A DNA stretch of 64,000 bases, taken from the NCBI RefSeq assembly GCF_000719705.1, contig NZ_JOHO01000010.1, positions 62,001-126,000 of the forward strand, given 5' to 3'. Positions within the stretch are counted from its first letter, which is position 1. Each line of letters starts with the position of its first letter. The notes beneath the pieces were generated by a model. That model did no database searches. It saw only the letters and a list, made by a program, of their open reading frames with translations, and was not told where the DNA came from. A program made the position numbers and the translations under genes. This document shows, one piece after another, positions 17,151-25,720 of the stretch. The stretch comes from Streptomyces sp. NRRL S-350. GTDB lineage: Bacteria; Actinomycetota; Actinomycetes; Streptomycetales; Streptomycetaceae.

Positions 17151-17720
17151 TCAGTGGTGAGCCGGCGGACGGGAGGCCGGTGCGGCGCCCGAGGCCGATG
17201 GGGCGCCCGAGGCCGGCCGGTTCGGCGGCGGGCCGTCGTCGGGCAGCACCGTGGTCCGGACCCGGTGGACGTACCGCTCCACCAGGTGGCGCAGGACGGT
17301 GACGGTGGCGGCGACGTCCGGCTCCGGGATGCCGTCCAGTGCGTCGGTGAGGCCGGCGATGTTGGCTCGTTTCAGCCGGTCGAGCGTCGCGAGCCCTTCG
17401 GCGGTCAGCTCGACCTGGCGGGCCCGGCGGTCCGCCGTGTCCGGGGTGCGTTCCACCAGTTGCTGGCTCTGCAGCCGGTCGATCTGCCGGGTGACGTGGG
17501 AGGGCTTGACCATCAGCCGGGCGGCCAGGTCGCCGACCCGGCTGGCTCCTTCGGCCTCGGCGAGCGCGCGGAGCAGGTAGACGTCCGAGCGGGCCGCGGT
17601 GATGCCGGCCCGGGCGGCCTGGCGTTCGTGCTCCTGCGATCGGGTCAGCAGGTAGGCCAGCGAGGCCAGTACGGCCTCCAGGTCGGCGGTGGCGGTCCGA
17701 TGGTCGGTGGCGTCCGGCAT
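17151..17720 (-). CDS. MarR-family transcriptional regulator
   Basis: 189 residues. The winged helix spans about 45-125: RSDVYLLRALAEAEGASRVG, then LAARLMVKPSHVTRQIDRLQ (recognition helix), then a wing with the RTPDTADRRARQVELT pattern characteristic of MarR. The C-terminal 25 residues are Pro/Ala-rich and probably disordered. It is divergent from the P450 operon across 229 bp, so that operon is its likeliest target. The ligand is unknown. Confidence 0.9.
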   Translation of the reverse strand: MPDATDHRTATADLEAVLASLAYLLTRSQEHERQAARAGITAARSDVYLLRALAEAEGASRVGDLAARLMVKPSHVTRQIDRLQSQQLVERTPDTADRRARQVELTAEGLATLDRLKRANIAGLTDALDGIPEPDVAATVTVLRHLVERYVHRVRTTVLPDDGPPPNRPASGAPSASGAAPASRPPAHH

Positions 17721-17839
17721 GGAGGAACTGTAGCGATCCGGTCGCGGGCGTGGCTCGGCCGTCGGTGTCCGACCGGTTTTCGGACAGATTCGGCCGTCAT
17801 CCGGTGAGCCCTTTCATCGCCACGGACCGCGAGTTAGCG

Positions 17840-17872
17840 TGACGGTGAGTTAGTTGCTTAGGGCATGTAAAT
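17840..17872. promoter_or_regulatory. AT-rich regulatory patch upstream of the P450 operon
   Basis: Between the divergent MarR and P450 genes, about 80-110 bp before the P450 start, GTTAGTTGCTTAGGGCATGTAA stands out as AT-rich and holds TTAGTTGCTTAG, a half-site pattern common to MarR operators. No perfect dyad is seen, so this is a weak prediction of the shared promoter/operator. Confidence 0.35.
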
Positions 17873-17949
17873 GGTCCGGAACTGCTCCGCGGCGCCCCAG
17901 CCCCCGCCCGACGCCGCCGGCACCCCATGCTCCGAGAAGGGAGCCCCTG

Positions 17950-19149
17950 ATGGCCACTGCCGCTCAGACCCCCCGGTTCACCCACCCCGCCGCCCGTGGC
18001 GGCTGCCCGTTCGACCCGCCGCCGGCCTACCAGCAGGCCCGGCACGAGGAGCCGATCAGCCGCGTGTCCCTGTGGAACGGCACCCCCAGCTGGCTGGTCA
18101 CCCGCCACGAGGACGTCAAGGCGGTGCTCAGCGACGCCCGCTTCAGCTCGGACGCCACCCGCCCCGGCTTCCCGTTCATCAGCGCCGGCGCCCGCCAGCT
18201 GAGCGCTGGTCAGCCCACCTTCATCCGGATGGACGACCCGGAGCACGCCCGGCTGCGCCGGATGCTCACCGGCGAGTTCATGATCAGGAAGGTCGAGGCG
18301 CTGCGCCCCGAGATCCAGCGCATCGCCGACGACCTGCTGGACCGGATGACCGCCGGGCGCACCTCGGCCGACCTGGTCAACGAGTTCGCGCTGCCGCTGC
18401 CCTCGCTCGTCATCTGCCTGCTGCTCGGAGTCCCGTACCAGGACCACGAGTTCTTCCAGGAGTGCAGCCGCGTCCTGCTCCGCCGCGACTCCTCGGTCGC
18501 GGACGTGGACGCCGCCCAGGAGAGACTGGCCGACTACCTGGTCAAGCTCACCGAGGCCAAGCGCGCCGAGCCCGACGACGGCATCCTCAGCCGGCTCGTG
18601 GCCCGCGGCGAGCTGGAGACCGCGGAGATCGGCGCGATGGGCCGCCTGCTGTTGGTCGCCGGGCACGAGACCACGGCGAACATGACCGCGCTCTCCGTCC
18701 TGGCCCTGCTGCAGAACCCCGACCAGCTCGCCCACCTGCGCGCACACCCGGAGGCCGTCGCCGGAGCGGTCGAGGAACTGCTGCGCTACCTGACCATCGT
18801 GCACTCCGGCCTGACCCGGGTCGCGACCGAGGACGTCACCGTCGGCGGCGTCCGGATCGGGGCGGGGGAGGGCGTGATCTGCATGGTCAGCACCGCCAAC
18901 CGGGACGAGAGCGAGTTCCCGGGCGGTGACGTCCTCGACCTGACCCGCGACGCCCGCCGCCACCTGGCCTTCGGCTTCGGCGTCCACCAGTGCCTGGGGC
19001 AGCCGCTCGCCCGCCTGGAACTGCAGATCGCCCTGGACACCGTGCTGCGTCGACTGCCCGAACTGCGCCTGGCCGTACCGTTCGAGGAGATCCGCTTCCG
19101 CGGCGAGATGATCATCTACGGCGTCCACGAGCTGCCCGTCGCCTGGTGA
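17950..19149 (+). CDS. Cytochrome P450
   Basis: 399 residues from the ATG at 17950, preceded by GAAGGGAG. Oxygen-binding I-helix VAGHETTANM (about 236-245), the ExxR region within EELLRYL, and the heme loop FGFGVHQCLGQPLARLEL with its Cys ligand near residue 347 are all intact. Soluble class I bacterial P450 (CYP105/107-like by eye). It heads an operon with its own ferredoxin and ferredoxin reductase, so electrons flow NAD(P)H to reductase to ferredoxin to P450. Substrate unknown; the divergent MarR suggests induction by a small molecule. Confidence 0.95.
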   Translation: MATAAQTPRFTHPAARGGCPFDPPPAYQQARHEEPISRVSLWNGTPSWLVTRHEDVKAVLSDARFSSDATRPGFPFISAGARQLSAGQPTFIRMDDPEHARLRRMLTGEFMIRKVEALRPEIQRIADDLLDRMTAGRTSADLVNEFALPLPSLVICLLLGVPYQDHEFFQECSRVLLRRDSSVADVDAAQERLADYLVKLTEAKRAEPDDGILSRLVARGELETAEIGAMGRLLLVAGHETTANMTALSVLALLQNPDQLAHLRAHPEAVAGAVEELLRYLTIVHSGLTRVATEDVTVGGVRIGAGEGVICMVSTANRDESEFPGGDVLDLTRDARRHLAFGFGVHQCLGQPLARLELQIALDTVLRRLPELRLAVPFEEIRFRGEMIIYGVHELPVAW

Positions 19150-19164
19150 CCGACGGCGCCGCGG

Positions 19165-19239
19165 CCGGCCCTGACCGGCCGTGGCGCCACCGGCCCTGAC
19201 CGGCCGTGGCGCCACCGGCCCTGACCGGCCGTGGCGCCA
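19165..19239. repeat. Three perfect tandem copies of a 25-bp repeat
   Basis: Starts 16 bp after the P450 stop and fills half of the gap to the ferredoxin gene. Each unit contains CCGGCCCTGACCGG and a GGCGCC palindrome, so the transcript can form repeated small hairpins. It could tune the relative expression of P450 and ferredoxin, but this is inference. Confidence 0.9.
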
Positions 19240-19378
19240 CCGGCCCACCGCCCGAAGGCGGTTGGACGCACCGAGATTCGGGCCGCCGCGGTTCGGCCCG
19301 CCGTGGCCCCCCTCCCGCCTCCCGCCTCCCCCCAGTTCCTCCAGCAGGCCGACCCGGCCGCGTCCCGAAAGGACACCC

Positions 19379-19576
19379 ATGCTCGTCCAGATCGACCAGG
19401 AGAAGTGCTGCGGCGCCGGACACTGTGTTCTCGCCGCCCCCGAGGTCTTCGACCAGCGGGACGAGGACGGCATCGTCGTCCTCCTCGACGCCGAGCCCCC
19501 GGCCGGATCCCACCAGGCCGTCCGGGACGCCGCCGCCGTCTGCCCGGCCGCCGCGATCCTGCTGGAAGAGGCGTGA
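19379..19576 (+). CDS. Small ferredoxin of the P450 operon
   Basis: 65 residues from the ATG at 19379, preceded by GAAAGGA. Cysteine pattern CCGAGHC...(about 39 residues)...CP matches the one-cluster [3Fe-4S]/[4Fe-4S] ferredoxins that serve streptomycete P450s; the second position of the usual CxxxxxC motif is Cys11-Cys16. It shuttles single electrons from the reductase to the P450. Its stop overlaps the reductase GTG by 4 nt. Confidence 0.93.
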   Translation: MLVQIDQEKCCGAGHCVLAAPEVFDQRDEDGIVVLLDAEPPAGSHQAVRDAAAVCPAAAILLEEA

Positions 19577-20772
19577 GCACACCACGCGCGGTGGCCGTCG
19601 TTGGCGCGGGCGCGGCGGGACTGCACACCGTCGAGGCGCTGCGCCGGGCCGGCTACGACGGCCGCCTCACCCTGATCGGTGCCGAGACGGAGCCGCCGTA
19701 CGAACGGCCGCCGCTCTCCAAGCAACTCCTCGCCGGCGGGTGGCAGCCGGAGCGCCTGACGCTGCGCAGCCCGCAGGCGCTCGACGACCTCGACCTCGAC
19801 CTGCGCCTGGGAGTGCGGGCCGAGCGGCTCGACCGGCAGGACCGGGCGGTGCACCTCTCCGACGGCCGCCGGGTGCGCTGCGACGCCGTCGTCCTGGCCA
19901 CCGGGGTCCGGCCGCGCCGGCTGCCGGGCGCCGACGCGGCGTCGGCCGGTGCCCACGTGCTGCGCACCCTCGCCGACGCACTCGCCCTGCGCGCCGAACT
20001 GCGGCCCGGTGCAAGCCTGTTGGTGGTCGGCGGCGGGCTGCTCGGCGCGGAGGCGGCGGCCACCGCCGTCGGCCTGGGGGTCGAGGTGACTTGGCTGGTG
20101 TCCACCGCCACCCCCCTGGCCGGCGTCCTGGGCGCCGAGACGGCCGCGCTGCTGACCGCCCGGCACCGCGAGCACGGGGTGCGGATCCGGCAGGGCGTGG
20201 CGGCGGAAGTCCTCCGGCGTGGCGGCCGGGCCGCCGGCGTCCGGCTGGCCGACGGCACCGAACTGGGTGCCGACGTCGTGCTGATGGCCATCGGATCCGT
20301 GCCGGAGACCGAGTGGCTCGCCGGCAGCGGCATCCAGGTGGAGGACGGCGTGGTGTGCGACGCCCACTGCGCCGCCGGGCCCGGCGTCTGGGCGGCGGGT
20401 GACGCCGCCTCCTGGCCCGACCCCCGCACCGGCCGCCGCCGGCGCCTCGAACAGCGCACCAATGCCACCGAGCAGGCCCTGTGCGTCGCCCGCAACCTGC
20501 TGGCCGGCCCGGACGGCGCCCGGCAGGCCTACGCGCCCGTGCCGTACCTGTGGACCGACCAGTACGACCTGCGGGTCCAGGCCTACGGCAGCCCCGGCGG
20601 CGCCGACCGGCTCGAACTCGTCGACGGCAGCCTCGCCGAGCGCCGCTTCGCCGCCGCCTGCGTCCGGGACGGGCTGGTCGTCGGCGCCGTGGGCATCGCG
20701 TCCGCCCGGGCGCTGCGGCAGGTACGCGCGCAGGTGGCGGCGTACGGCCCGTGGCAGGGCGTCCCCGCCTGA
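19573..20772 (+). CDS. FAD-dependent ferredoxin reductase
   Basis: 399 residues from a GTG at 19573, overlapping the ferredoxin stop (GTGA). Two Rossmann folds are seen: VAVVGAGAAGLHTVEALRRA (FAD, N-terminus) and LLVVGGGLLGAEAAATAVGL (NAD(P)H, about 155). PPYERPPLSKQLL and the VWAAGDAASW FAD motif are typical of putidaredoxin-reductase-like enzymes. It supplies electrons to the adjacent ferredoxin and P450. A full-length family member with nothing missing. Confidence 0.94.
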   Translation: MSTPRAVAVVGAGAAGLHTVEALRRAGYDGRLTLIGAETEPPYERPPLSKQLLAGGWQPERLTLRSPQALDDLDLDLRLGVRAERLDRQDRAVHLSDGRRVRCDAVVLATGVRPRRLPGADAASAGAHVLRTLADALALRAELRPGASLLVVGGGLLGAEAAATAVGLGVEVTWLVSTATPLAGVLGAETAALLTARHREHGVRIRQGVAAEVLRRGGRAAGVRLADGTELGADVVLMAIGSVPETEWLAGSGIQVEDGVVCDAHCAAGPGVWAAGDAASWPDPRTGRRRRLEQRTNATEQALCVARNLLAGPDGARQAYAPVPYLWTDQYDLRVQAYGSPGGADRLELVDGSLAERRFAAACVRDGLVVGAVGIASARALRQVRAQVAAYGPWQGVPA

Positions 20773-20888
20773 GCGGGGGCGAGGCCGCAGGCGGGCGAGG
20801 ACACGGGCGGTCGGGACCGGCAGGCGGTCGGGATCGGCGTGCTGGGGGATCGGCCTGCGCGCCCGCCGCTCCAGCGGTGGGAGGGTCC

Positions 20889-20933
20889 GCGCTCGACCGG
20901 TGCGCGCTCGGCCGGTGCGCGCCCGCCCGCTGC
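20889..20933. repeat. Three copies of a 15-bp tandem repeat after the USP stop
   Basis: Units GCGCTCGACCGGTGC, GCGCTCGGCCGGTGC and a diverged third copy end 8 bp before the stop codon of the minus-strand universal stress gene, that is, just downstream of it. Confidence 0.7.
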
Positions 20934-20941
20934 GGGCCCGG

Positions 20942-21772
20942 TCAGGCGTGCCGGACGAGGGCGACCGGGCAGTGGACGTGGTGGATCGCCGCGTGGGCGA
21001 CCGGGCCGAGGTGGGTGCCGAGCGGGTGCCGACGGACGCGACGGCCGACGACGAGCAGGCGGGCGCCCGCCGCCGCGTCCACGAGCGCGACCGTGGCACT
21101 GCCGCGGACCAGGTCGGCCGTCACGTCCACCTCCGGGCGGCGGGCCCGCCAGGGCTCTACGAGTTCGGTGAACCGGGCCCGTTCGGCGGCGGAGGGGCCG
21201 TCCGCCAGACCGCCGATCGCTTCGAGCGCCAGGTACTCGCTGCCGACCGGCGGTGACCACACGTGGACGATCCGCAGCGGGGCCGAGCGGCGGGCGGCGG
21301 CGTCGAAGGCGAAGGCGAGCACGTCGTCCCCGGGGTGCGCGAGGTCGAGGCCCACCAGCACCGGGCCGTCCGGCTCGTCCCCGCCGGCCCGGACGAGCAC
21401 CACCGGGCAGTCGGCCCGCCGCAGCACCTCCTGGCTCACCGAGCCGACCAGGAAGCCGCGGACGGCGCCGAGGCCGCGGGAGCCGAGGACGAGCAGCGCG
21501 GCGTCGCGGCCCGCGGCCTCCAGCGCCTCGGCCGGGGCGGCGGGGGTGTGCGCGGACGTCACCGGGACGTCCACGTCGGCACGCAACGCGGCCTCGCGGG
21601 CGGCCAGTTGCTCCGCCGAACGGTGGTAGTCGGCGGTGTCCCGCCTCGGGGACGGCCAGGCGTGCAGGACCGCGAGGGGACTGTTGCGCCGCTGCGCCTC
21701 CCGGGCGGCCCACTCGGTGGCGGCGACGCTCTCGGGGGAGCCGTCGAAGCCCACGACGACGGGTCCGGTCAT
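20942..21772 (-). CDS. Tandem-domain universal stress protein
   Basis: 276 residues made of two USP domains. Domain 1 (1-140) starts VVVGFDGSPESVAATEWAA and ends LGSRGLGAVRGFLVGSVSQE; domain 2 (about 145-276) starts VLVGLDLAHPGDDVLAFAFD and ends VVGRRVRRHPLGTHLGPV. The first has the G-x2-G-x9-GS ATP motif; the second is diverged. Part of a minus-strand stress group with DUF302, ADH and SDR; only 10 bp separate it from the DUF302 gene, so co-transcription is likely. Confidence 0.92.
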   Translation of the reverse strand: MTGPVVVGFDGSPESVAATEWAAREAQRRNSPLAVLHAWPSPRRDTADYHRSAEQLAAREAALRADVDVPVTSAHTPAAPAEALEAAGRDAALLVLGSRGLGAVRGFLVGSVSQEVLRRADCPVVLVRAGGDEPDGPVLVGLDLAHPGDDVLAFAFDAAARRSAPLRIVHVWSPPVGSEYLALEAIGGLADGPSAAERARFTELVEPWRARRPEVDVTADLVRGSATVALVDAAAGARLLVVGRRVRRHPLGTHLGPVAHAAIHHVHCPVALVRHA

Positions 21773-21782
21773 GGGCTGCTCC

Positions 21783-22175
21783 TCATCCGCGCAGGGAGTC
21801 CAGGGCGGCGGTCAGCCGCCGCGCGGCCTCGTCCGCCACCTCGTCCAGTCCGCCGTCCGGGCCGGCCAGCGCGACCAGCGTCTGCGGGTCGACGGCCTCC
21901 ACCACCGTGGCGTCGCCGTCCGCGCGGACGACCACGTTGCAGGGCAGCAGCAGCCCGATCCGGCGGTCGGCGCCGAGCGCGCGGTGGGCCAGGGCCGGGT
22001 TGCAGGCGCCGAGGATCAGGTAGTCCTCGATGTCCTCGCCGATCTTCTCGCGCAGGGTCGCCCGGATGTCGACGGTGGTGAGGACTCCGAAGCCCTGCTC
22101 CCTGAGCGCGGCGGTGACCGCCTCCACCGTCGGCGCGAACGGCCGGTCGAGCCGTACGCCGATCCCGTAGTCCAT
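21783..22175 (-). CDS. DUF302 protein
   Basis: 130 residues from the ATG at 22175, with GGGAGG upstream. Typical DUF302: VRLDRPFAPTVEAVTAALRE, GFGVLTTVDIRATLREKIGE, YLILGACNPALAHRALGADR and LLLPCNVVVRADGDATVVEA. The conserved Cys in GACNP and LPCN is kept, features shared with DUF302 proteins thought to bind small ligands or metal. It precedes the tandem USP gene by 10 bp. Function unknown; likely stress-related by context. Confidence 0.88.
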   Translation of the reverse strand: MDYGIGVRLDRPFAPTVEAVTAALREQGFGVLTTVDIRATLREKIGEDIEDYLILGACNPALAHRALGADRRIGLLLPCNVVVRADGDATVVEAVDPQTLVALAGPDGGLDEVADEAARRLTAALDSLRG

Positions 22176-22346
22176 GGTTCCTCCCGGGGGCCGAGGCCCC
22201 AGTATCGGCGCCCACCGGTTCCGCCGCCTCCCGGGAACGGCCCTGCTCGCCCCGACCGCCCGACGCCGCGAGCGCGGCCGCCGCGTGCGGCCGCGCTCGG
22301 CTGTACCCCGCTGCGTTCGGCTGGGCCGGGCGCGGCTCGGTCGCAC

Positions 22347-23530
22347 TCAGGGCCGGAAGAGCACCTTGACCACGCCGTCATCCTTGTGCTGGAACATCTC
22401 GTAGGCGGCGGGGGCCTCGGCCAGCGGCACGTGGTGGGTGGCGAAGCCCTCGACGCCGAGGGGATCGCCGTCGTCGAGCAGTGGCAGCAGGTCGTCCGTC
22501 CAGCGTCGGACGTTCGCCTGGCCCATCCGCAGCTGCACCTGCTTGTCGAACATGGTCATCATCGGCAGCGGATCGGTCATGCCGCCGTACACGCCGGACA
22601 GCGAGATGGTGCCGCCGCGCCGGACGAGGTCGACCGCGAGGTGGAGGGCGTGCAGGCGGTCCAGGCCGACCCGGGTCATCAGCCGGGCGGCGAGGGCGTC
22701 GGGCAGCAGCGAGGTCATCCGCTGGGCGGCGGTCGCGGCGGGGGAGCCGTGGGCCTCCATGCCCACCGCGTCGATCACCGCGTGCGGGCCGCGGCCTCCG
22801 GTGAGCTCCCGGACGGTGTCGACGACGCGGGAGCCGAGCCGGGCGAGGTCGAGCGCTTCGACGCCGCGCTCCCGGGCGCGTTCCAGCCGCTCGGGCACCA
22901 GGTCGATGCCGATCACGGTGCCCGCCCCGCGGTGACGTGCGATGCGGGTGCACATGTCCCCGATCGGGCCGAGGCCGAGGACCGCCACGCTGCCGCCCGG
23001 CGGTACGTCCGCGTACGCGACCGCCTGCCACGCGGTCGGCAGCACGTCGGAGAGCAGCACGTACCGGTCGTCGGGCGGTCCGTGCGGGACCACCACCGGC
23101 AGGGTGTTGCCGAACGGTACGCGGAGCAACTCGGCCTGCCCGCCGGGCACCTGGCCGTAGAGCTTGGTGTAGCCGAACAGTGCCGCACCGGTCCCGTAGG
23201 CGTGCACCTGGGTCGTCTCGCACTGGGACTGGAGGCCGTTCACGCACATGTAGCAGGTGCCGCAGGAGAGGTTGAACGGCACCACCACCCGGTCGCCCAC
23301 CGAGACCGCGTGCACGGCGCCGCCGACCTCCCGGACCACGCCCATCGCCTCGTGGCCGAGGATGTCGCCCTCGTCCAGGAAGGCGCCCAGGACCTCGTAG
23401 AGGTGCAGGTCGGATCCGCAGAGCCCGGTGGTGGTGACCTCGACCAGGATGTCCGTGGGCTCCTGGATCACCGGTCGGGGACGGAGTCGACGCGGACGTC
23501 CCGGCGTCCGTGCCAGGTGACGGCTTTCAT
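22347..23530 (-). pseudogene. Zinc-dependent alcohol dehydrogenase with 5' single-base frameshift
   Basis: A GAGAGGAG-preceded ATG at 23530 opens 19 codons ending DVRVDSVPD, then hits TGA. Shifting by one base at 23471-23474 restores the expected continuation VIQEPTDILVEVTTTGLCG and a full 374-residue body. The missing base would give the usual PDPVIQEP. The body has catalytic-zinc CGSD and GHEAMG, structural-zinc CGTCYMCVNGLQSQC and NAD loop VAVLGLGPIGDMC. A GTG at 23471 could start a shortened protein but lacks a ribosome site. Either a recent null allele or an indel error in a C-run. Downstream of an SDR gene, upstream of DUF302/USP. Confidence 0.82.
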
Positions 23531-23580
23531 GGTGTCTCCTCTCGGCCGGGCCGGGCAGGGGGGATCCGTTCCGGCACCCG

Positions 23581-23669
23581 TTCAGGACGGAGGGCGGGGG
23601 TGTCCGTTCCCCGGCACTCCTTCAGGACGGAGGGCGGGGGTGTCCGTTCCCCGGCCCTCGTTCAGGACG
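23581..23669. repeat. 40-bp tandem repeat, 2.2 copies, seeded at the SDR stop codon
   Basis: Copies at 23581-23620 and 23621-23660 differ at about three positions; a third partial copy (23661-23669) is the stop codon and last codons of the SDR gene. The array seems to have grown downstream from the gene's 3' end. Confidence 0.88.
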
Positions 23670-24627
23670 CCGTGGGCTCGTTGTGCGCCCGGCTCGCCCG
23701 GCGCCCGAGGGCGGTGAGCCGGTGGACCGGTCCGCCGCGCGGGTGCCGGGCCGCCGCCAGGACGCCGGGCACCCGGTGTTCCGGCGCCGCTCCCGCCGAC
23801 GGCAGCGCCCGGGCCGTGAGCCCGAGCAGCCGGTTCGTGGTCGCGGGCGCGACTCCGTGGGCGAGGACCGAGGCCTTGGCGAGCGGGGTCAGCACCAGCT
23901 CGCGGCGGCCGTGCTCGACCGCCCGGACGATGCGGCGGGCCGCCCGGGGCGCGTCCATCGACAGCAGGGGCAGCGATGCGGCAGTCGCGAACCAGGCGTA
24001 CTCGTTCCCCGCCTGCCCGGCGAACTCGGCGGCGGTGTGCGAGCCGGTGCGCATCAGCCCCGGTAGGACGGTGGTCACCCGGATCCCGTACTGCGCCAGC
24101 TCTGCGGCGAGCCCCTCGGAGAGGCCGGTGAGCGCGAACTTGGCCGCCACGTACGGCAGCAGGTGCGGCGCCGGGATCCGGCCCCCGATCGAGCTGATCA
24201 TGACGATCGAGCCCGCACCGCGGGCCCGCATGGCCGGCAGCACCGCCTGGACCAGCCGCAACGGCGCCATGGTCATCAGCTCGTGCGCCCGCCGGAAGTC
24301 CTGCTCCTGCATCGCCGCGACCGGGCCCACCTGGATCACGCCGGCGTTGTTGACCAGGAGGTCCACCTCGGCGCCGAAGCGGTCCCGTACGGCCGCGAGC
24401 AGCGTGGCCGGTGCCTCCGGGTCCATCAGGTCACAGGCCGTGGCGGCGACCTCGCCGGGGCGGCCCTGCAGCCGCCGGACGGCCCGCTCCAGGCCGAGTT
24501 CGTCCCGGCCGGTGAGCATCACCCGGCAGCCGCGGTCCGCGAGTTCGCCCGCGATGAGCAGGCCCAGCCCGCGGGACGAGCCGGTCACCAGGGCCGTGCG
24601 GTCGGTCAGAACACCCTTGCCGTGCAT
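23662..24627 (-). CDS. Short-chain dehydrogenase/reductase
   Basis: 321 residues from the ATG at 24627, preceded by AGGAGG. Classical SDR: cofactor loop TGSSRGLGLLIAGE (about 15-28), NNAGV (about 93), catalytic Ser in MISSIGG and YVAAK with Tyr/Lys (about 158-162). The C-terminal 70 residues extend beyond the catalytic core, as in SDRs with acyl or lipid substrates. It precedes the zinc ADH gene on the same strand. Substrate unknown. Confidence 0.9.
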   Translation of the reverse strand: MHGKGVLTDRTALVTGSSRGLGLLIAGELADRGCRVMLTGRDELGLERAVRRLQGRPGEVAATACDLMDPEAPATLLAAVRDRFGAEVDLLVNNAGVIQVGPVAAMQEQDFRRAHELMTMAPLRLVQAVLPAMRARGAGSIVMISSIGGRIPAPHLLPYVAAKFALTGLSEGLAAELAQYGIRVTTVLPGLMRTGSHTAAEFAGQAGNEYAWFATAASLPLLSMDAPRAARRIVRAVEHGRRELVLTPLAKASVLAHGVAPATTNRLLGLTARALPSAGAAPEHRVPGVLAAARHPRGGPVHRLTALGRRASRAHNEPTAS

Positions 24628-24690
24628 CGGGCGCGACCTCCTCGATCGGGGACGGTCGGACGCCTGGGCGTCTGTCCGCGCGGGCCCCGG

Positions 24691-25707
24691 TCAAACGCGC
24701 GGCGGGGTTCCGGCGGCCCCGGCGGCCCAGGAGAGCAGGCGGTCGCGCGGCCAGGTGGTCACCAGGCGCTCGGGCCCGAGGCCGAGCCGGGCGGCGCGGG
24801 CGTAGCCGGAGGTGAACCAGTGCAGTTGCTCGGGTGCGTGCGCGTCGGTGTCGACGGTGAACAGGCAGCCCGACTCGGCGGCCAGCTCCAGCAGGTCGTC
24901 GGGTGGATCGCGGCGCTCGGGGCGGCAGTTGATCTCCACGGCCGTCCCGGCTCCGGCGCAGGCCGTGAAGACGGCTTCGGCGTCGAAGCGTGACGGCGGG
25001 CGGCCGCGCCCGGTGACGATCCGGCCGGTGCAGTGCCCGAGGACATTGGTGCGCGGGTTGCGGACCGCCGCCAACATCCGGGCGGTCATCGGTTCCGGAT
25101 CGGAGCGCAGTTTCGAGTGCACGGAGGCCACCACCACGTCGAGCCGGGCGAGCAGTTCCGGTTCCTGGTCGAGGGAGCCGTCCTCCAGGATGTCGCACTC
25201 GATCCCGGTCAGGAGCCGGAACGGGCCGTCCTGCTCGTTCCAGGCCGCGACGGCGTCGAGTTGGTGCCGCAGCCGCTCGGGGCTCAGGCCGTGGGCGATG
25301 GTCAGCCGGGGGGAGTGGTCGGTGAGCACGGCCCAGTGGTGCCCGAGCGCGCGGGCGGCCTCGGCCATCTCCTCGAACGGGTGGCCGCCGTCGGACCAGT
25401 CGGAGTGCAGGTGGCAGTCGCCGCGCGCCGCGGCCTGCAGCTGCCACCCGGCCGCGCCGACGGGGCCCGCCTCGGCCTCCAGGCGGGCGAGGTACGGGGG
25501 TGTCGCGCCGGTGGAGGCCTGCGCGATCACCTCCGAGGTGACCGGCCCGACGCCCCGCAGCTGTCGGGCCCGGGCGGCGTCCACCGGGCCGGGCGGCAGG
25601 TCGCGGACCGCGTCGGCGGCCGTGTGGAACGCCCGGACGCGGTAGGGCGAGGCGCCGTTGAACTCCAGGAGGAAGGCGATCCGCCGCAGCGCCTCCGCGG
25701 GGTCCAC
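24691..25707 (-). CDS. PHP-domain hydrolase with N-terminal helix-hairpin-helix
   Basis: 338 residues from a GTG at 25707. Residues 1-70 form a PolX-like HhH segment (RIAFLLEFNGASPYRVRAF, LRGVGPVTSEVIA). The PHP metal ligands are intact: DCHLHSDWSDGG, LTDHSPRLTIAHG, GIECDI, ASVHSKL, LGHCTGR and DTDAHAPEQL. It resembles a PolX that kept the HhH and PHP nuclease parts but has no polymerase. It lies 13 bp after the YbdK-like gene on the same strand. A role in DNA repair or phosphoester cleavage is inferred. Confidence 0.87.
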   Translation of the reverse strand: MDPAEALRRIAFLLEFNGASPYRVRAFHTAADAVRDLPPGPVDAARARQLRGVGPVTSEVIAQASTGATPPYLARLEAEAGPVGAAGWQLQAAARGDCHLHSDWSDGGHPFEEMAEAARALGHHWAVLTDHSPRLTIAHGLSPERLRHQLDAVAAWNEQDGPFRLLTGIECDILEDGSLDQEPELLARLDVVVASVHSKLRSDPEPMTARMLAAVRNPRTNVLGHCTGRIVTGRGRPPSRFDAEAVFTACAGAGTAVEINCRPERRDPPDDLLELAAESGCLFTVDTDAHAPEQLHWFTSGYARAARLGLGPERLVTTWPRDRLLSWAAGAAGTPPRV

Positions 25708-25720
25708 GGCCGCGACCGTC

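Noticed and set aside
14976..17807. Long plus-strand open frame across the PAP2, lipid kinase and marR genes
   Set aside because: Low-complexity Arg/Pro/Gly product with no start signal; three real minus-strand genes lie under it.
23471..23530. GTG at 23471 as the natural start of the alcohol dehydrogenase
   Set aside because: No ribosome site, and the upstream ATG with GAGAGGAG plus family-like 19 codons shows that the real start is upstream of a frameshift.
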